DNA from: Berberis thunbergii
Taxonomy: Eukaryota > Streptophyta > Magnoliopsida > Ranunculales > Berberidaceae
Assembly (NCBI GenBank): GCA_003290165.1
Contig: QNQO01000822.1
Span: 158,501 to 222,500 of the forward strand
Length of the DNA stretch: 64,000 bases
Reading direction: 5' to 3'
Positions 44,692 to 55,139 of the stretch are shown here, piece by piece (within the stretch, counting starts at the first letter, position 1; every line of letters starts with the position of its first letter). The position numbers and the translations under genes were made by a program. The notes beneath the pieces are model-generated. The model was given only the letters and a program-made list of their open reading frames with translations. It made no database searches and had not been told where the DNA came from.

Positions 44692-47600
44692 ATGGCGACC
44701 CTAACTCGATTGTCCAGAAAAACCCTAAAACCATTCACCCAATCAATCCGAACCCTCACCGCCGCCGCAACAGCAACAGCAACGCCGCCACCACCACCAT
44801 CATCCACCCGAATAGCAAGAGAAGGAACAACCCCGGACGACAGAGTGAAGTGGGATTACAGAGGGCAGCGAAAGATCATTCCTTTGGGGCAATGGCTTCC
44901 CAAAATCGCTGTCGATGCTTATGTTGCCCCAAATGTTGTTCTTGCTGGTCAGGTCGCCGTCCTTGATGGGTCCTCCGTGTGGAACGGATCTGTTCTTCGT
45001 GGAGATCTCAATAAGATCACTGTTGGGTTCTGCTCTAATGTACAGGAACGGTGTGTTCTTCATGCTGCCTGGGCTTCTCCCACAGGTTTGTTTGATTTCG
45101 ATTTTGATTATGATTTCTTATTATGTGTTTGCATTGTTGTGAAATTGGCTTAAAATAGAAATCTTGAGGAATTGCATTCCATGAGTTGGGTAATGTCTTT
45201 AAAGTGTGAAAAAAGATATTGTTTGAATTCTTTTTGTTATTGGAGAAATTTTTTTTGCCTTATTGAGTTTTGTGGAGCTGTCATTTAGGGATGAATTAGG
45301 ATATTATGTCGACCCTTAGGTTTCTATAAAGTCATTTAACACAAGTTAGGACAACCCTCACACAAGCAAAAAAAAAAAAGGCTTTAATTAAGATATTTCA
45401 CCCATACAATAGAACAAGGAGAGTGTGTTGACGTTTAGAAATGAACTGAAAACCCTGGAATTCATTTTATTAAAGTTTAGTGATTTTAGGTTTTTCTAGA
45501 CTCTAGGTACAGGCATGTTCAGTTGCAAATTAAATGAAGTTGGATTTAGAGTTGAATTGCCGTGGAGAGATGATTAGGGGGTACTGACAATCCAAGGTAG
45601 TTTAACTATGTGCATGGCCACAGGTGTAATCTTTGCTAGTTTTGGAACTTATTGGGATGTGAGTTGTGATTACGATTGCTTGTGTCAAGACTCATGAGGG
45701 AGGGCAACGGTTACCATGTAGACTTGCTGTTGTTTGGTGGCGGGCTTGCTCAATTATTAAGATGCATTTCTCCCTTTTGAGAGAAAGGGTAAATTTGAAG
45801 CAGTCAGATGATACAACTATAAAAAGGACCTTCATGAAGAAAGTAAAGATCTAAACAATGAGCCAATTTATGTAGGGATCTTGGAAACCGATTCCTTCTA
45901 AACTTGCTTAATAGAGGCGCAACTCTAAATATCAGTGATAACAGCTACCAGTAGGGTTTTAACTTCTAAGAGTGACATCCTCTGATTTGAAAATGGTGCC
46001 CCTCGTTGCATTCCAAATGAACTAGCAAATTGCATATGGAGAGAGTTTCCAAAGAACTTTAGACTCCCCTCCTGGCTAAAAACGCCTTGGACCTCCAAGA
46101 GTTTAAAATCTCAAGCAAAGGTCTAGACATTACCCAAAAGATCAAAGATGTGAATCCACCCTTCTTGGGCAAAGGGATACCAAAGGAGAAGGTGATCTTT
46201 TGATTCCAGCCCCACATTTGCAAAGAAAATACAATTTCTCAACTCTTTTTTTCTTTTTTTGAAAATCAAGCGTGGGGGTTTATATGGGCTCCCCGGACCA
46301 CTGAAATTGAAAAAAAAAAAAAGAGGTTGGTTACATTCGTACATATTTCCTACCTCTAGCATCATCAAATACAATCTTCTTAATATCTTCCGCAAAAGAA
46401 CTTGGGATTATCTCAACAAACTCATGAGTTGGTAAGAGCTTTGCTAATTTATCCGCGGCCTGGTTTGTCTCCCGTACTGCGTGCATGAGTCTGCAACCTT
46501 CGAATTGTGTTAGAGCCGCCTTGATCCTTCTAGTGATATGCACTGCTTCCCATGGGGGTGCTCTGTCAGTAGTAAGGAACTTGAGAGCAATGTTGAAGTC
46601 CATACTAAACTCCAGTCTGTGTAATGCGTGTCGTTGGGCAAGTTGGATACCCAATTCAATCCCCTGTAGCTCGTGAAGTAGTACCGTTTGCGCTCTTTGG
46701 CTCCCTGCCCCGGCTGCCACCACTACTCCATCATGGTCCCTAATGAGTGTTGCGTACCCCCCTTTTGTGCCTGTGAGTGAGCCATCAGAGTTCACCTTGA
46801 ACCAGCCATGTTTAGGTCGCTCCCATGCATGTAAGGTGAAGGGTCTGGAGTGGTATTGGACCTCTAGTCTCCAATTGACAACCATTTCTCAACTTGCATC
46901 CCTCTCCAAATGAAAACATCTCGTGTGAGAATATGGTTCCGCCCCAAATTTTATGGCAATCATTTCAAGAGGAACATAACATCCTTGCACTACACCACTC
47001 CCAAAAAGCAACTTTTTGAAGTGTGAGACAATTTGATAGGATGAGATGGTTAAATTTCAATAGAAAGAAGAGACGAGAGCACCCCTTTCATGCCATTTCT
47101 ACACATATTTTGCTCACTTATTTAACCAAGGTTGTTGGAGACATTCATAATGTTGTTCTTACTGCTAAAGTGCTAATGATTCGATCGATGCTGGATTAGA
47201 AGCATTAGCAGAGTTAGCTACAAATTGATGTTGGGGATCCTTTGGAGCTACCCACTGCACTCACTGGTAAATGTTTTTTGGGTTTTGCAGAGTAGAATGA
47301 TTCACCATGAAGAAAGGTAATAAGAGACATTATGGAGCTAAGAGGTGGGAATGGGATATGTATATCCTTAATATGACATTTGGTAGTGCAACCTGGAAGA
47401 GGATCACAAAGGGCAGCAAAATATTCTATGCTTGTTCTCATTTGGATTTTATCAATGTTCTTTTGTTGTGAGGAATTGGTGATCCTCTAGCTTGTATGCA
47501 TGTATGTTTTTTTTCCTCCGAATATCATTGCACTGGCAGGCAAAATCTATTAAAAATAAGTCATTGCGATTGGGAAGAAAATATTCACGTTGATCACAAC

Positions 47601-50600
47601 TTAAATAAACTTGCTCAAGCAAATATGCACGTGGAATTCAATCACATATAAAATACCCAAATATTTCCACAATTTCATTCTTTTCACATATTCCATATCA
47701 TGTCTCAAAGCGTCCTCCCCTTACTAGAGAAGGATTCATTTTTCCATTGGGAAGCCCGTTAAAGAAGCTGTTGGTGTCTTATCCCCATAAACATTTAATC
47801 AACCACCTAGTGAACAGTGTCAGTGAATCGTATAGTAAATTGGAAGGGGTAATATTTCCTTTAGGATTTTTTTTCCATGCAAATAAAAACACCCTTATAT
47901 ACAAGAAAACCCCTTTTTGACACTTATGAGGACCATAATGGGGAGGAAATCCTAACGAGGAATGATGAAAGTAGCACAACATTAGGAAAAGACACCATCA
48001 AGATCAAGATGTTTGATAGCATTGTTAGAACCTTGGGTGATGTAAGGTGTGTTCCCACACTAAAGAGAAACTTGATATCTTTGGACACTTTAGATGATGA
48101 TGAGTGTGCTACCATGACAAAGGGTGGGACACTAATGGTGTCTTAGGATGGTTTAGTGTTTATTAGTGGTTCAAAGGTTGTGCATAACCTTTACATGCTT
48201 GAAGGAAACACAATGATATCTTCGCCCAAAATTCTTGAGAAAGTATACAAGAAAGGGGAAGGAAGGCTTGCAACCATGGAGGGTATCATCATGGGGTTGA
48301 TGACTATATATTCGATGAAGACTTGAATGTAGAGATTCAAGAAACATCTTAAGGCACAACAAGTGGGTGTGTGGCACTTGTCAACATTGCCGTGTGTCCA
48401 ACGTGTTTCCAACTTGCATGCTAAACCGAGAGGAAAAAGGTGTGAAAGGGTGTTATGATCAGTGTTCTAAAAATCGCTAGGCGCTGGGCGGGCGGCGAGC
48501 TGGTGCCTAGCGCCCAGGGGCCTAGGCGGGTGCCTAGGCGGGCGCCTAGGCGACACCTAGGCGGTCTTAGGTTTTGTATTATTACTTTAATAATTTACAA
48601 AAGTTAAGCATAATACATTATCAATTACATCCAATTTAATGTCAGTATACATATGCAAAATTTAAAAACATGAAAAATTACCAATAGTGAACAAAATTTA
48701 TTAAAACTCAAATGACTGAAGTTGGTCATGATGGGTACTTTATATAAATTTGAATGTGTACTCTTTTATTTTTCTTCAAATTGCATAAATAACCTCAGTT
48801 ATATTTGATAAAATCTACATTAGTAAAATTGGTACCGACAGATCATTCGAGAATTCCATTAAGTAATCATCATTTGCTACATTTAGACATATACTGAATA
48901 AAAAATAATTAAATAGTTTATTATTAAAAAGTAGGAAATAAAATAAAATAAGAACACAATTAGCCATATTAAAAAATTTTAAAAAAATAAAAAAAATTTA
49001 AAAAAATAAAAATCGCCCAGACCGCCTAGAGTCCGCCTAGGCCGCCAGACCCGCCTAGACCCGCCCAGCCCGCCTAGACCCGCCCAGCCCGCCCAGCCGC
49101 CCAGACAGCCCGCCCAGCCATTAATCTGGGCGGTTTTCCACCTTCTAGCGCCTAGGCGCCGCCTAGACCGATTTTAGAACATTGGTTATGATGAAGGCCA
49201 AGCCTTTGGGTTTGCTTAATCCGTCAAAGGTTCACTTGCTAAAGTGGTGGTGCACCGGTGGGAGGGGATTCTCATCGGGGTGGAGGTGTAATGCGCCTCC
49301 AAGTTATCCCCCTTTGATTTCTTGCCAAGCTGGAGATTGTGGAAGAATTGGCTCATCAAAGAGGTTGTTGAATTTGTTTTGTTGGCTGGGTCAGTCCAAA
49401 TTGGTCTCTTTGTTCGTATCGGTTAGGGTTTTTGAGAGCATGTGTCAATATCTTGTTTCAGTTATTCTAAACAGAGTGTAAAAGAGGGGAGCACGAGCAC
49501 CAATGGCATTTCTCTTATGTCCAAGAGTAGGGCTTAAGAAAACATAAGAAAGAAAACCATTGCTGAGTGGGAGAAAAATTGGAAGTATTGAGATATAAAA
49601 AAGGAGGAAAAATATTGTATTTGTTTGTCATCCCATTAAGTGAAATCAAGCTCCAAAAGCTCTCCACCTTGGATTTATCCCACTGTTAGGTAAACCAAGT
49701 AAGATCCCTTGTGTTCTCTTACTTGCCGATTGGGTGTTGTGTCCACTAGTGTTTGAATTGGGGTGCGTAGGCCAGACCTTTTAATGTGCAAAAGCAAAAA
49801 TCACATGATTTTGTACCTGACCCGTGATAGAACCTTGGCTGCTTCAGCGGTTCAGTCTTGAATCATGATGTTTACTTCAGTTTAGTTCATTATGAATAAA
49901 CTACCCATCTATGTAGTTAAAACGGATAACGGACTAGGAGCGCTACAAGTTATAAAAGATTATATAGGAATATAACGGTATATAAAGGTCTATAATAAAA
50001 TATATTTTTATACCCCCACTAAGTATTTATGATTTAATGTATTTATAAGGAAATCAAATGGAAACCGAGAGAATAAAAATAAAAGTTCCATCAAACTGAT
50101 TTTTTGTGTATTAGTGAGATCTCTACAACCCCACACCAGCTGATTTTATAAACTCATCTAATTGTCCCATCAAACAGATCAGGGAGATTTATAACTCATC
50201 AAACATATCTTTTGTGTATTTTATAGACCCAAATTCTTCAAAACAATCCAAAATTCCATCAAGGATTACTAGAAATGGGTGGGGAAACAGAAAATAGAAA
50301 TGGAGGTTCAAAGGAGGTGGGCATGAAGGTCGGAGGTTCGATCTCACAATCCATCGGTTCGATCGCACGGTCTTCGTCTTCTTCAGTTCGATCGCATGGT
50401 CTTCGTCTTCTTCAGTTTCTTCGTCTTCCTTCAGTTTCTTCTTCTTCCTTCGGTTTCTTCTTTGCTTAGATCTGAATAAAGAAAAGAAAAATGAATTGGT
50501 TTTTTTTAATATATTGAACAAACTTTATAACGCTGTTACAAGTTATAACGTTTTATTCATAACGGCCGCTATATGAGCAATATATCGATTGTCGTTACCA

Positions 50601-51363
50601 CCTACCTTTATATCTAACATTTATATTTTTTACATCCGTTATACATTATAAAGGAGTCATAACTTCTTTTTAACTGCACAGCTACCCATCACCAATTATT
50701 CATATCAAGCAATGACTGGTGTGTTGTTTTGTTCATCAAACATTCAATTGTGTTTTTTTCTCTGTGTTCCCATAATTTCTGCAGGTATTCTTTGTTTCGC
50801 AGACTGGGTTGGTTATAGTTCCTGGTTTGTCAAAAATTTTATTGTTTTTCACAAGATGTAGGTCATCCACAAAAGTCGACCTTCCGTACCATCCTTAGAG
50901 GGTTAATTTTCACCAGAGCATTCTGTTTTTGTTATGAATAATCAAGTCATGCCAAACGACTTGCCTTTCCAAAAAAATCATGTGGGGCTATTGGCAGATT
51001 TCCTTGTATCTGTCTTTGATTTTGTTTCTTGGTTTACCAACTATTTATGTTCAATTCATCAGCTTGGTATTTCTTGACCAACCGACGTCCACATAATCAC
51101 ACCATAAAGTTCATAGGCTTTAATTTTATATTACATATGTCAACAATCTTTTAGACTTTCAGAATATGGCAACAGAGCAGTTCAGAATATCCAAGTCTTT
51201 GCTGGATTCATCTTGTACTGTTTATCAATCTTGACAACATCCCTATCCTTGAAAGCAGTGTCCCATTATCAACAAATAAGTCGCCTCTCTATGAACCATA
51301 AGCTAGTTTATTTTCATTTTTAATGTCACATCTGGTGGCCCATTTGGAAAATGACCAGGAAAA

Positions 51364-51395
<32 letters not shown>

Positions 51396-52701
51396 TATCC
51401 CATCATAAGTTCATTTTGGTTCCTTTTAGTTTGATCTAGAAGAAATAATTGTCAAGAGTACACTGCAGCATAATTAGATCATAGCTTTTTTAGAATCTCA
51501 GGAAAGTTCTAGCATGTAATGAGATAGTCTGACATGGGTTTGGTTGAGTAGATGTTTTGAATGAACTGAACAAGGAGTTGATTTCTTTTGAAAGAGTACA
51601 TTGATTGCTAAGTTCTGTATTAATTGGTCTTTCACTGGTATGTATGCCAACCTATGGTAGACCTAGATAGTAGTTACTACTGAAATTTTTTTATTTTGTC
51701 TATTATACTCTGGCTGGTTTTAAAGAGAACTTTCCAGAGAACAGTAAAAACAATGCAGAAGAAAGAGCCTGAAAGAAGGGATAACTTGATGTTGAAGATT
51801 TGTTTTTTTTATTTTCCCTAAAAATTGGGTCGCTGAACCTTTTTATTTATTTATTAATCCATGCCCGAATGCTACAATATTGTTGCCACTTAGTATACTC
51901 GTCTCATAAAGACTTGCTTTTCCTTCGCTTTGGTGCTTACAAAAACTCACAGAATTCTAACTGGTGAGTCTCGAACCCGTGATCTCCTTGTGAGAGTGGA
52001 TGTACCAACTGAGGTACAATGGGTGGACCCTTGAAGTTGAAGATAACCTTGAACTTTGTGCTTTCTCTCCAAACTGTGGAACTAGTTTCATTAGGTGAAG
52101 AACGATGAATATTTTCCATGGAAAGTGGAAAGATAAGAATAACAGTAATCTTCTACCTCAAGTTCTCAATTCTTTTCCCCTCTTTTTTTTTTTTTTTTCA
52201 AGTACATTTCCTGGAATATTTTCATTAAAACCAAGCACTGCATTTGGATAATTTTCTTTCTTTAGTTTTCTCCAGTCCTGATGATGTCAAACATCACTCA
52301 GTTACTTTTGTTTTTCATGTTTAGGGCTGCCTGCGGAAACATCAATTGAGAGGTATGTGACAATCGGTGCTTACAGTCTTCTGAGGTCCTGCACAATTGA
52401 GCCAGAATGCATCGTTGGACAGCATTCCATACTTATGGAAGGTTCATTGGTTGAGACCCACTCAATCCTTGAAGCTGGATCTGTTCTTCCACCTGGCAGA
52501 AGAATTCCAACTGGTGAGCTATGGGCTGGGAACCCCGCAAGATTTGTTCGCACTTTGACCCATGAAGAAATCTTGGAGATTCCCAAGCTTGCAGTTGCAA
52601 TTAACGATTTGAGCAAGAGCCATTTCCAAGAGTTCTTGCCCTACTCGACGGTATATTTGGAGGTCGAGAAGTTGAAGAAGTCTTTTGGCATCCCTATCTG
52701 A
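44692..52701 (+). CDS. GAMMA CAL: Mitochondrial gamma-carbonic anhydrase-like protein
   Basis: Two exons, 44,692-45,085 and 52,325-52,701, joined by CCCACAG|GT...TTAG|GG; 771 nt give 256 codons, the length I recall for Arabidopsis gamma-CAL. Residues 1-~42 are an Arg/Ser/Thr/Ala-rich mitochondrial presequence. The rest is a left-handed beta-helix (hexapeptide) protein: DRVKWDYRGQRKIIPLGQW, VAVDAYVAPNVVLAGQV, SSVWNGSVLRGDL, VQERCVLHAAW, then in exon 2 VTIGAYSLLRSCTIEPECIV, GQHSILMEGSLVET and LWAGNPARFVRTL. The CAL branch lacks some of the zinc-ligand histidines of true gamma-CAs and works as a subunit of the matrix-facing carbonic anhydrase domain of respiratory complex I. The 7.24-kb intron is swollen by nested transposons. 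An ATG upstream of this one was not found in frame. Confidence 0.94.
46245..46883 (-). mobile_element. 5'-truncated LINE with RNase H domain
   Basis: 639-bp insertion flanked by the 11-bp repeat ATTTCTCAACT (46,234-46,244 and 46,884-46,894), with an A-rich 3' tail on the minus strand (T-rich 46,245-46,260). The body codes for a plant LINE-type RNase H (RVT_3). A second oligo(T) tract at 46,310-46,322 lies in its 3' UTR. It sits in the intron of the gamma-CA-like gene, antisense to it. Confidence 0.85.
46331..46885 (-). CDS. LINE-derived RNase H-like domain ORF
   Basis: A 184-residue open frame of RNase H fold. Motifs: GWFKVNSDGSLTG (first Asp), LLHELQGIELGIQLA (Glu), LEFSMDFNIALK (second Asp, usually ESDS) and AVRETNQAADKLAK (last Asp). 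The frame is intact, but the start Met is partly supplied by the target-site duplication, so it is a truncated remnant of a longer ORF2. No independent host function is implied. Confidence 0.75.
   Translation of the reverse strand: MVVNWRLEVQYHSRPFTLHAWERPKHGWFKVNSDGSLTGTKGGYATLIRDHDGVVVAAGAGSQRAQTVLLHELQGIELGIQLAQRHALHRLEFSMDFNIALKFLTTDRAPPWEAVHITRRIKAALTQFEGCRLMHAVRETNQAADKLAKLLPTHEFVEIIPSSFAEDIKKIVFDDARGRKYVRM
47865..48345 (+). pseudogene. Ty1/copia fragment (pre-integrase region)
   Basis: An open frame reads GKDTIKIKMFDSIVRTLGDV, then RCVPTLKRNLISLDTLDDD and, after a TAG near 48,144, SGSKVVHNLYMLEGNT. This matches the segment between the protease and the gag-pre-integrase domain of plant copia polyproteins. 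Neither the DTG motif nor the integrase core is present. It is interrupted downstream by the hAT element at 48,460. Confidence 0.65.
48460..49184. mobile_element. hAT-type non-autonomous element, CCTAGGCG-rich
   Basis: 725-bp element with termini CAGTGTTCTAAAAATCG and CGATTTTAGAACATTG (imperfect inverted repeat) and a perfect 8-bp duplication GTTATGAT (48,452-48,459 and 49,185-49,192). Both subterminal regions are GC-rich arrays of GCCTAGGCG/CCCGCCTAGAC units around an AT-rich core. No ORF for a transposase. It lies in the intron of the gamma-CA-like gene. Confidence 0.88.
49909..50681. mobile_element. hAT-type non-autonomous element (TATAACGG family)
   Basis: 773-bp element, left end CTATGTAGTTAAAACGG, right end TTTTTAACTGCACAG, flanked by a perfect 8-bp duplication CTACCCAT (49,901-49,908 and 50,682-50,689). 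Subterminal regions repeat TATAACG / CGTTATA motifs. A central minisatellite carries GGTTCGATCGCA and GGTCTTCGTCTTCTTCAG units (50,335-50,460). Non-coding. Confidence 0.85.
51841..52028 (-). mobile_element. tRNA-derived SINE in gamma-CA-like intron
   Basis: Minus strand has an A box (TACCTCAGTTGGTACA, complement 52,001-52,016), a B box (GGGTTCGAGACTC, complement 51,966-51,978) and a tail of AATAAATAAATAAAAAGG type. The tRNA-like head is too degenerate beyond the boxes to be a working tRNA gene. Target duplication not resolved. Confidence 0.6.
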
Positions 52702-54391
52702 ACCTTTTGTATGTTTGTTGTTTCACTTTCATTAAATTAGAGGTGTATGTTGAGAGGAAATAAGCCTCAAGACAAGCTTCAAACAAGTTTTTTCAATGAT
52801 TTGTTTCGTACTTTCGATATTATTATCGAGACTTGAAATAACTGATGTAAGTTTCAAGCATATGCAGAGGTAGTCTGATCATAAAAACTGGTTTCTATGT
52901 CAATTGAACCATCGACAGCTGCCATTTTCTTTTTAGTTTGTTTCTCTTCTAGAACAGTCAAGACTTGATTTCAATTTTGTATTGTTGTTTAAAAACTGAA
53001 GTAGTTGTGACAGGTTCTTCGTTGGCTTTTCTACTTTGTAGTTCAGAGTTGAATGTGTGTTAGATTATCCACCATGAAGTGAGAAACTGGTTTGGTGTAG
53101 TTGGTCACTCAAGCTAGATCCCAATCTAGACTGCAAGCCAACCTCCATCTACATTAGATCCTTCGACATCATAGCATCTTATTTTAGCACACAATATGTT
53201 TGAAAATACTTGGAAACCAGGTTTTTGTAATTAGGGTGATGTGGTGTAATCTTAAAAGAATGATGAAATCTTTATGTGTATCTCGACCTCCTCTAATAAT
53301 GCTACATCATCCTGGTTGCAACACTTAACTTTCTGGCTCTATTATCATATCGCCGCCACCACTTCATTGCCATCTCAATCAAACGAATACGAATATTCAA
53401 TTATTTTTTAATATTTGCTTTCCCTTAATCTAGTTCCATTTGCACTTTTTACACAATCACATAAAGAACAAAACCCTAATGAGAGAAAAATATTCTCATT
53501 GTTGCCGGCCAAAACCCAAATGGATCAACTTTTTTCCCCAGAATGGAAAGCTGCATTTTCCCCTACAAAAAATTAAATTTATACATAAAATTAGTTGGCA
53601 AGAAACTTTCCATAACCTTTTGGAGAAGGAAAAAAAAAAAATGAAAGAAAGAAAGATTTGTTAGGTTAACCATACAAAGCAAATAAGCCGGCAAATCTAA
53701 GCCTTCTCTATGCCCTTATCTTGTTTGATAAAAATTTCTAAACAAAACTCTTTCAGAGCTGTAATTCATTTTATTCAATATGAAGTCTTAAACATTGAAA
53801 GCTGGAACAATGTTGACACAAAATGTTGATTATGCAAATAATCATGTGTAATACGCGCGAATGACATAATAATATGATAGATCATACTGTGCTTGGCTTA
53901 TTCGATTCGAATCAAAAAGTGAATCTCACTAGGTATATATAACAGTTAACTCGTGAGGACGAAAATGCTTACGATAACATTGATGCTACTAATCATATGT
54001 AATTAAAAAAAATTATCACATATTTGGTAGACATTGAAGCATTATTAGATGGGTAGGAATGAATATCTGTAAACCATATGTCATCAAGAAATCAACAACT
54101 ACAAAATAATCCAAATCTGAGAAATATTTAAAGTTATAATACAGTGGTTTGTCTCTTCTCCTTTTGAAGCAAAGATTTGGACATCTCAACCATTCCTTGA
54201 TTTTTTTTCTCAACTTGTTCTCTCTATTTGTACAAGTTTTTTCTTCTATATATTTCTTCTTATTCTTCTTCATGTAGAGAAGCCTACAATGTGTTTCTTC
54301 TTCACCACCTTTTTATGTTGATGTTCTTCCTCTTGTTCTTGGTGACAAATATATAAATGGTGTCTTGTTCATCTTTCATGTTTGCACTAAT

Positions 54392-54535
54392 ATGGAGTTG
54401 GAAGGTTTATTAAGAACATATGTCATGCATGGAAAGCATGAAGATGAGAAGAAAGCAGAGAAAGAAAGTGAGAATTGTGTCAGCAAGATCATTACTACCA
54501 TTGTCATGGAATGCAAGTTCGATTGTTCTAGGTAG
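54392..54535 (+). CDS. Candidate 47-residue micropeptide upstream of MIR171 (copy 1)
   Basis: ATG...TAG frame of 47 codons ending 15 bases before the miR171 hairpin, so it lies within the probable primary transcript. It begins MELEGLLRTYVMHGKHEDEK, has a charged Lys/Glu centre and ends VMECKFDCSR. No known domain. The frame is open in all three tandem copies. Plant pri-miRNAs, including pri-miR171b of Medicago, are known to encode miPEPs, but this sequence is not one I recognise and translation is unproven. Confidence 0.4.
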   Translation: MELEGLLRTYVMHGKHEDEKKAEKESENCVSKIITTIVMECKFDCSR

Positions 54536-54549
54536 GATGCATGTTGGAT

Positions 54550-54642
54550 GAAAAGAGATGTTGGGATGGCTCAATCAGATAAAAGCTCTCCAAAGGTTGG
54601 GTCCTTTCTTCTGATTGAGCCGTGCCAATATCACTATTTTTC
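54550..54642 (+). ncRNA. MIR171: MIR171 precursor hairpin (copy 1)
   Basis: The 3' arm at 54,612-54,632 is a 21-mer beginning TGATTGAGCCGTGCC and ending AATATC, matching the common plant miR171 form. The 5' arm at 54,559-54,579 (TGTTGGGATGGCTCAATCAGA region) pairs with it through GGCTCAATCAGA and GATxTTGG, leaving three mismatches and a ~32-base loop; GAAAA/TTTTC extends the base. miR171 guides cleavage of GRAS-domain HAM/SCL6 transcripts, controlling meristem maintenance and trichome and chlorophyll traits. Confidence 0.93.
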
Positions 54643-54696
54643 TTTTCTTTTCTTTTTTTGCTTCACTGATTTGCGAGACTAGGTAATTATAAGGAG

Positions 54697-55139
54697 CGAC
54701 TGTTTGACACCACCACTCTCTATTTTTTTTTTGTCTAACGTCACCACCTTTTTTATTTCACCACCGCTTCCTTTTTTGCACTGCCACCTTTTTTGTGTTT
54801 TTTTCTCCAGATAAGAGCGCCGCACACTGCATACACTGCCACCGCCCAGCCTCGTTCCCGCCACCGCTCAGCCTCGTTCCCGCCACCGCTCTCCTTCTTT
54901 TATCTCTCATTTCCGATCTCGCAGGAGCTGCAAAATCCAAATTTTTTGGGTATTGCAGCAAAGGCTGCCAGATTAGAACCAATCTCGCGAGTACAACTAT
55001 GAGATTGAGTTCCAATCTTGCAACCCTAATTATAATCAACTTGATGAACAGTTGATCATTAGAGGAAAGAGGCGAGGAGGAGTAAAGAAATGTTTTTTTC
55101 TTTTAAAAAATGATTTATAATGGTGGTGTCAAACGGTCG
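54697..55139. repeat. MITE-like inverted repeat in tandem unit
   Basis: CGACTGTTTGACACCACCA at the left and TGGTGGTGTCAAACGGTCG at the right form an imperfect inverted repeat ~440 bp apart, directly downstream of MIR171. Related GGTGGTGTCAAA motifs recur near 56,206-56,372. The same structure is at ~58,685-59,085 and ~62,645-63,075 in the other units. No target duplication was established. Confidence 0.5.

Larger units (their letters stand above)
46095..47010 (-). pseudogene. Older LINE relic (zf-RVT region), split by a younger LINE
   Basis: Removing the 46,245-46,883 insertion, the minus strand reads, with frameshifts, TRDVFIWRGMQVEK then CIFFANVGLESKDHLLLWYP and FAQEGWIHIFDLLG. This has the pattern of the zf-RVT domain of plant non-LTR reverse transcriptases (RGxxxxxxCxxC...ESxxHLLxxCPFAxxxW) with some cysteines lost. 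It is heavily decayed. Confidence 0.5.

Noticed and set aside
51961..52028. Possible tRNA gene
   Set aside because: A and B boxes are present but the acceptor and anticodon stems do not pair and an A-rich tail follows, so it is a SINE.
54016..54273. Minus-strand ORF (also 58,011-58,208 and 61,978-62,175) conserved in the three units
   Set aside because: Lies antisense to the probable pri-miR171 5' region. Conservation is explained by recent duplication of the unit and no splice or promoter context supports it.
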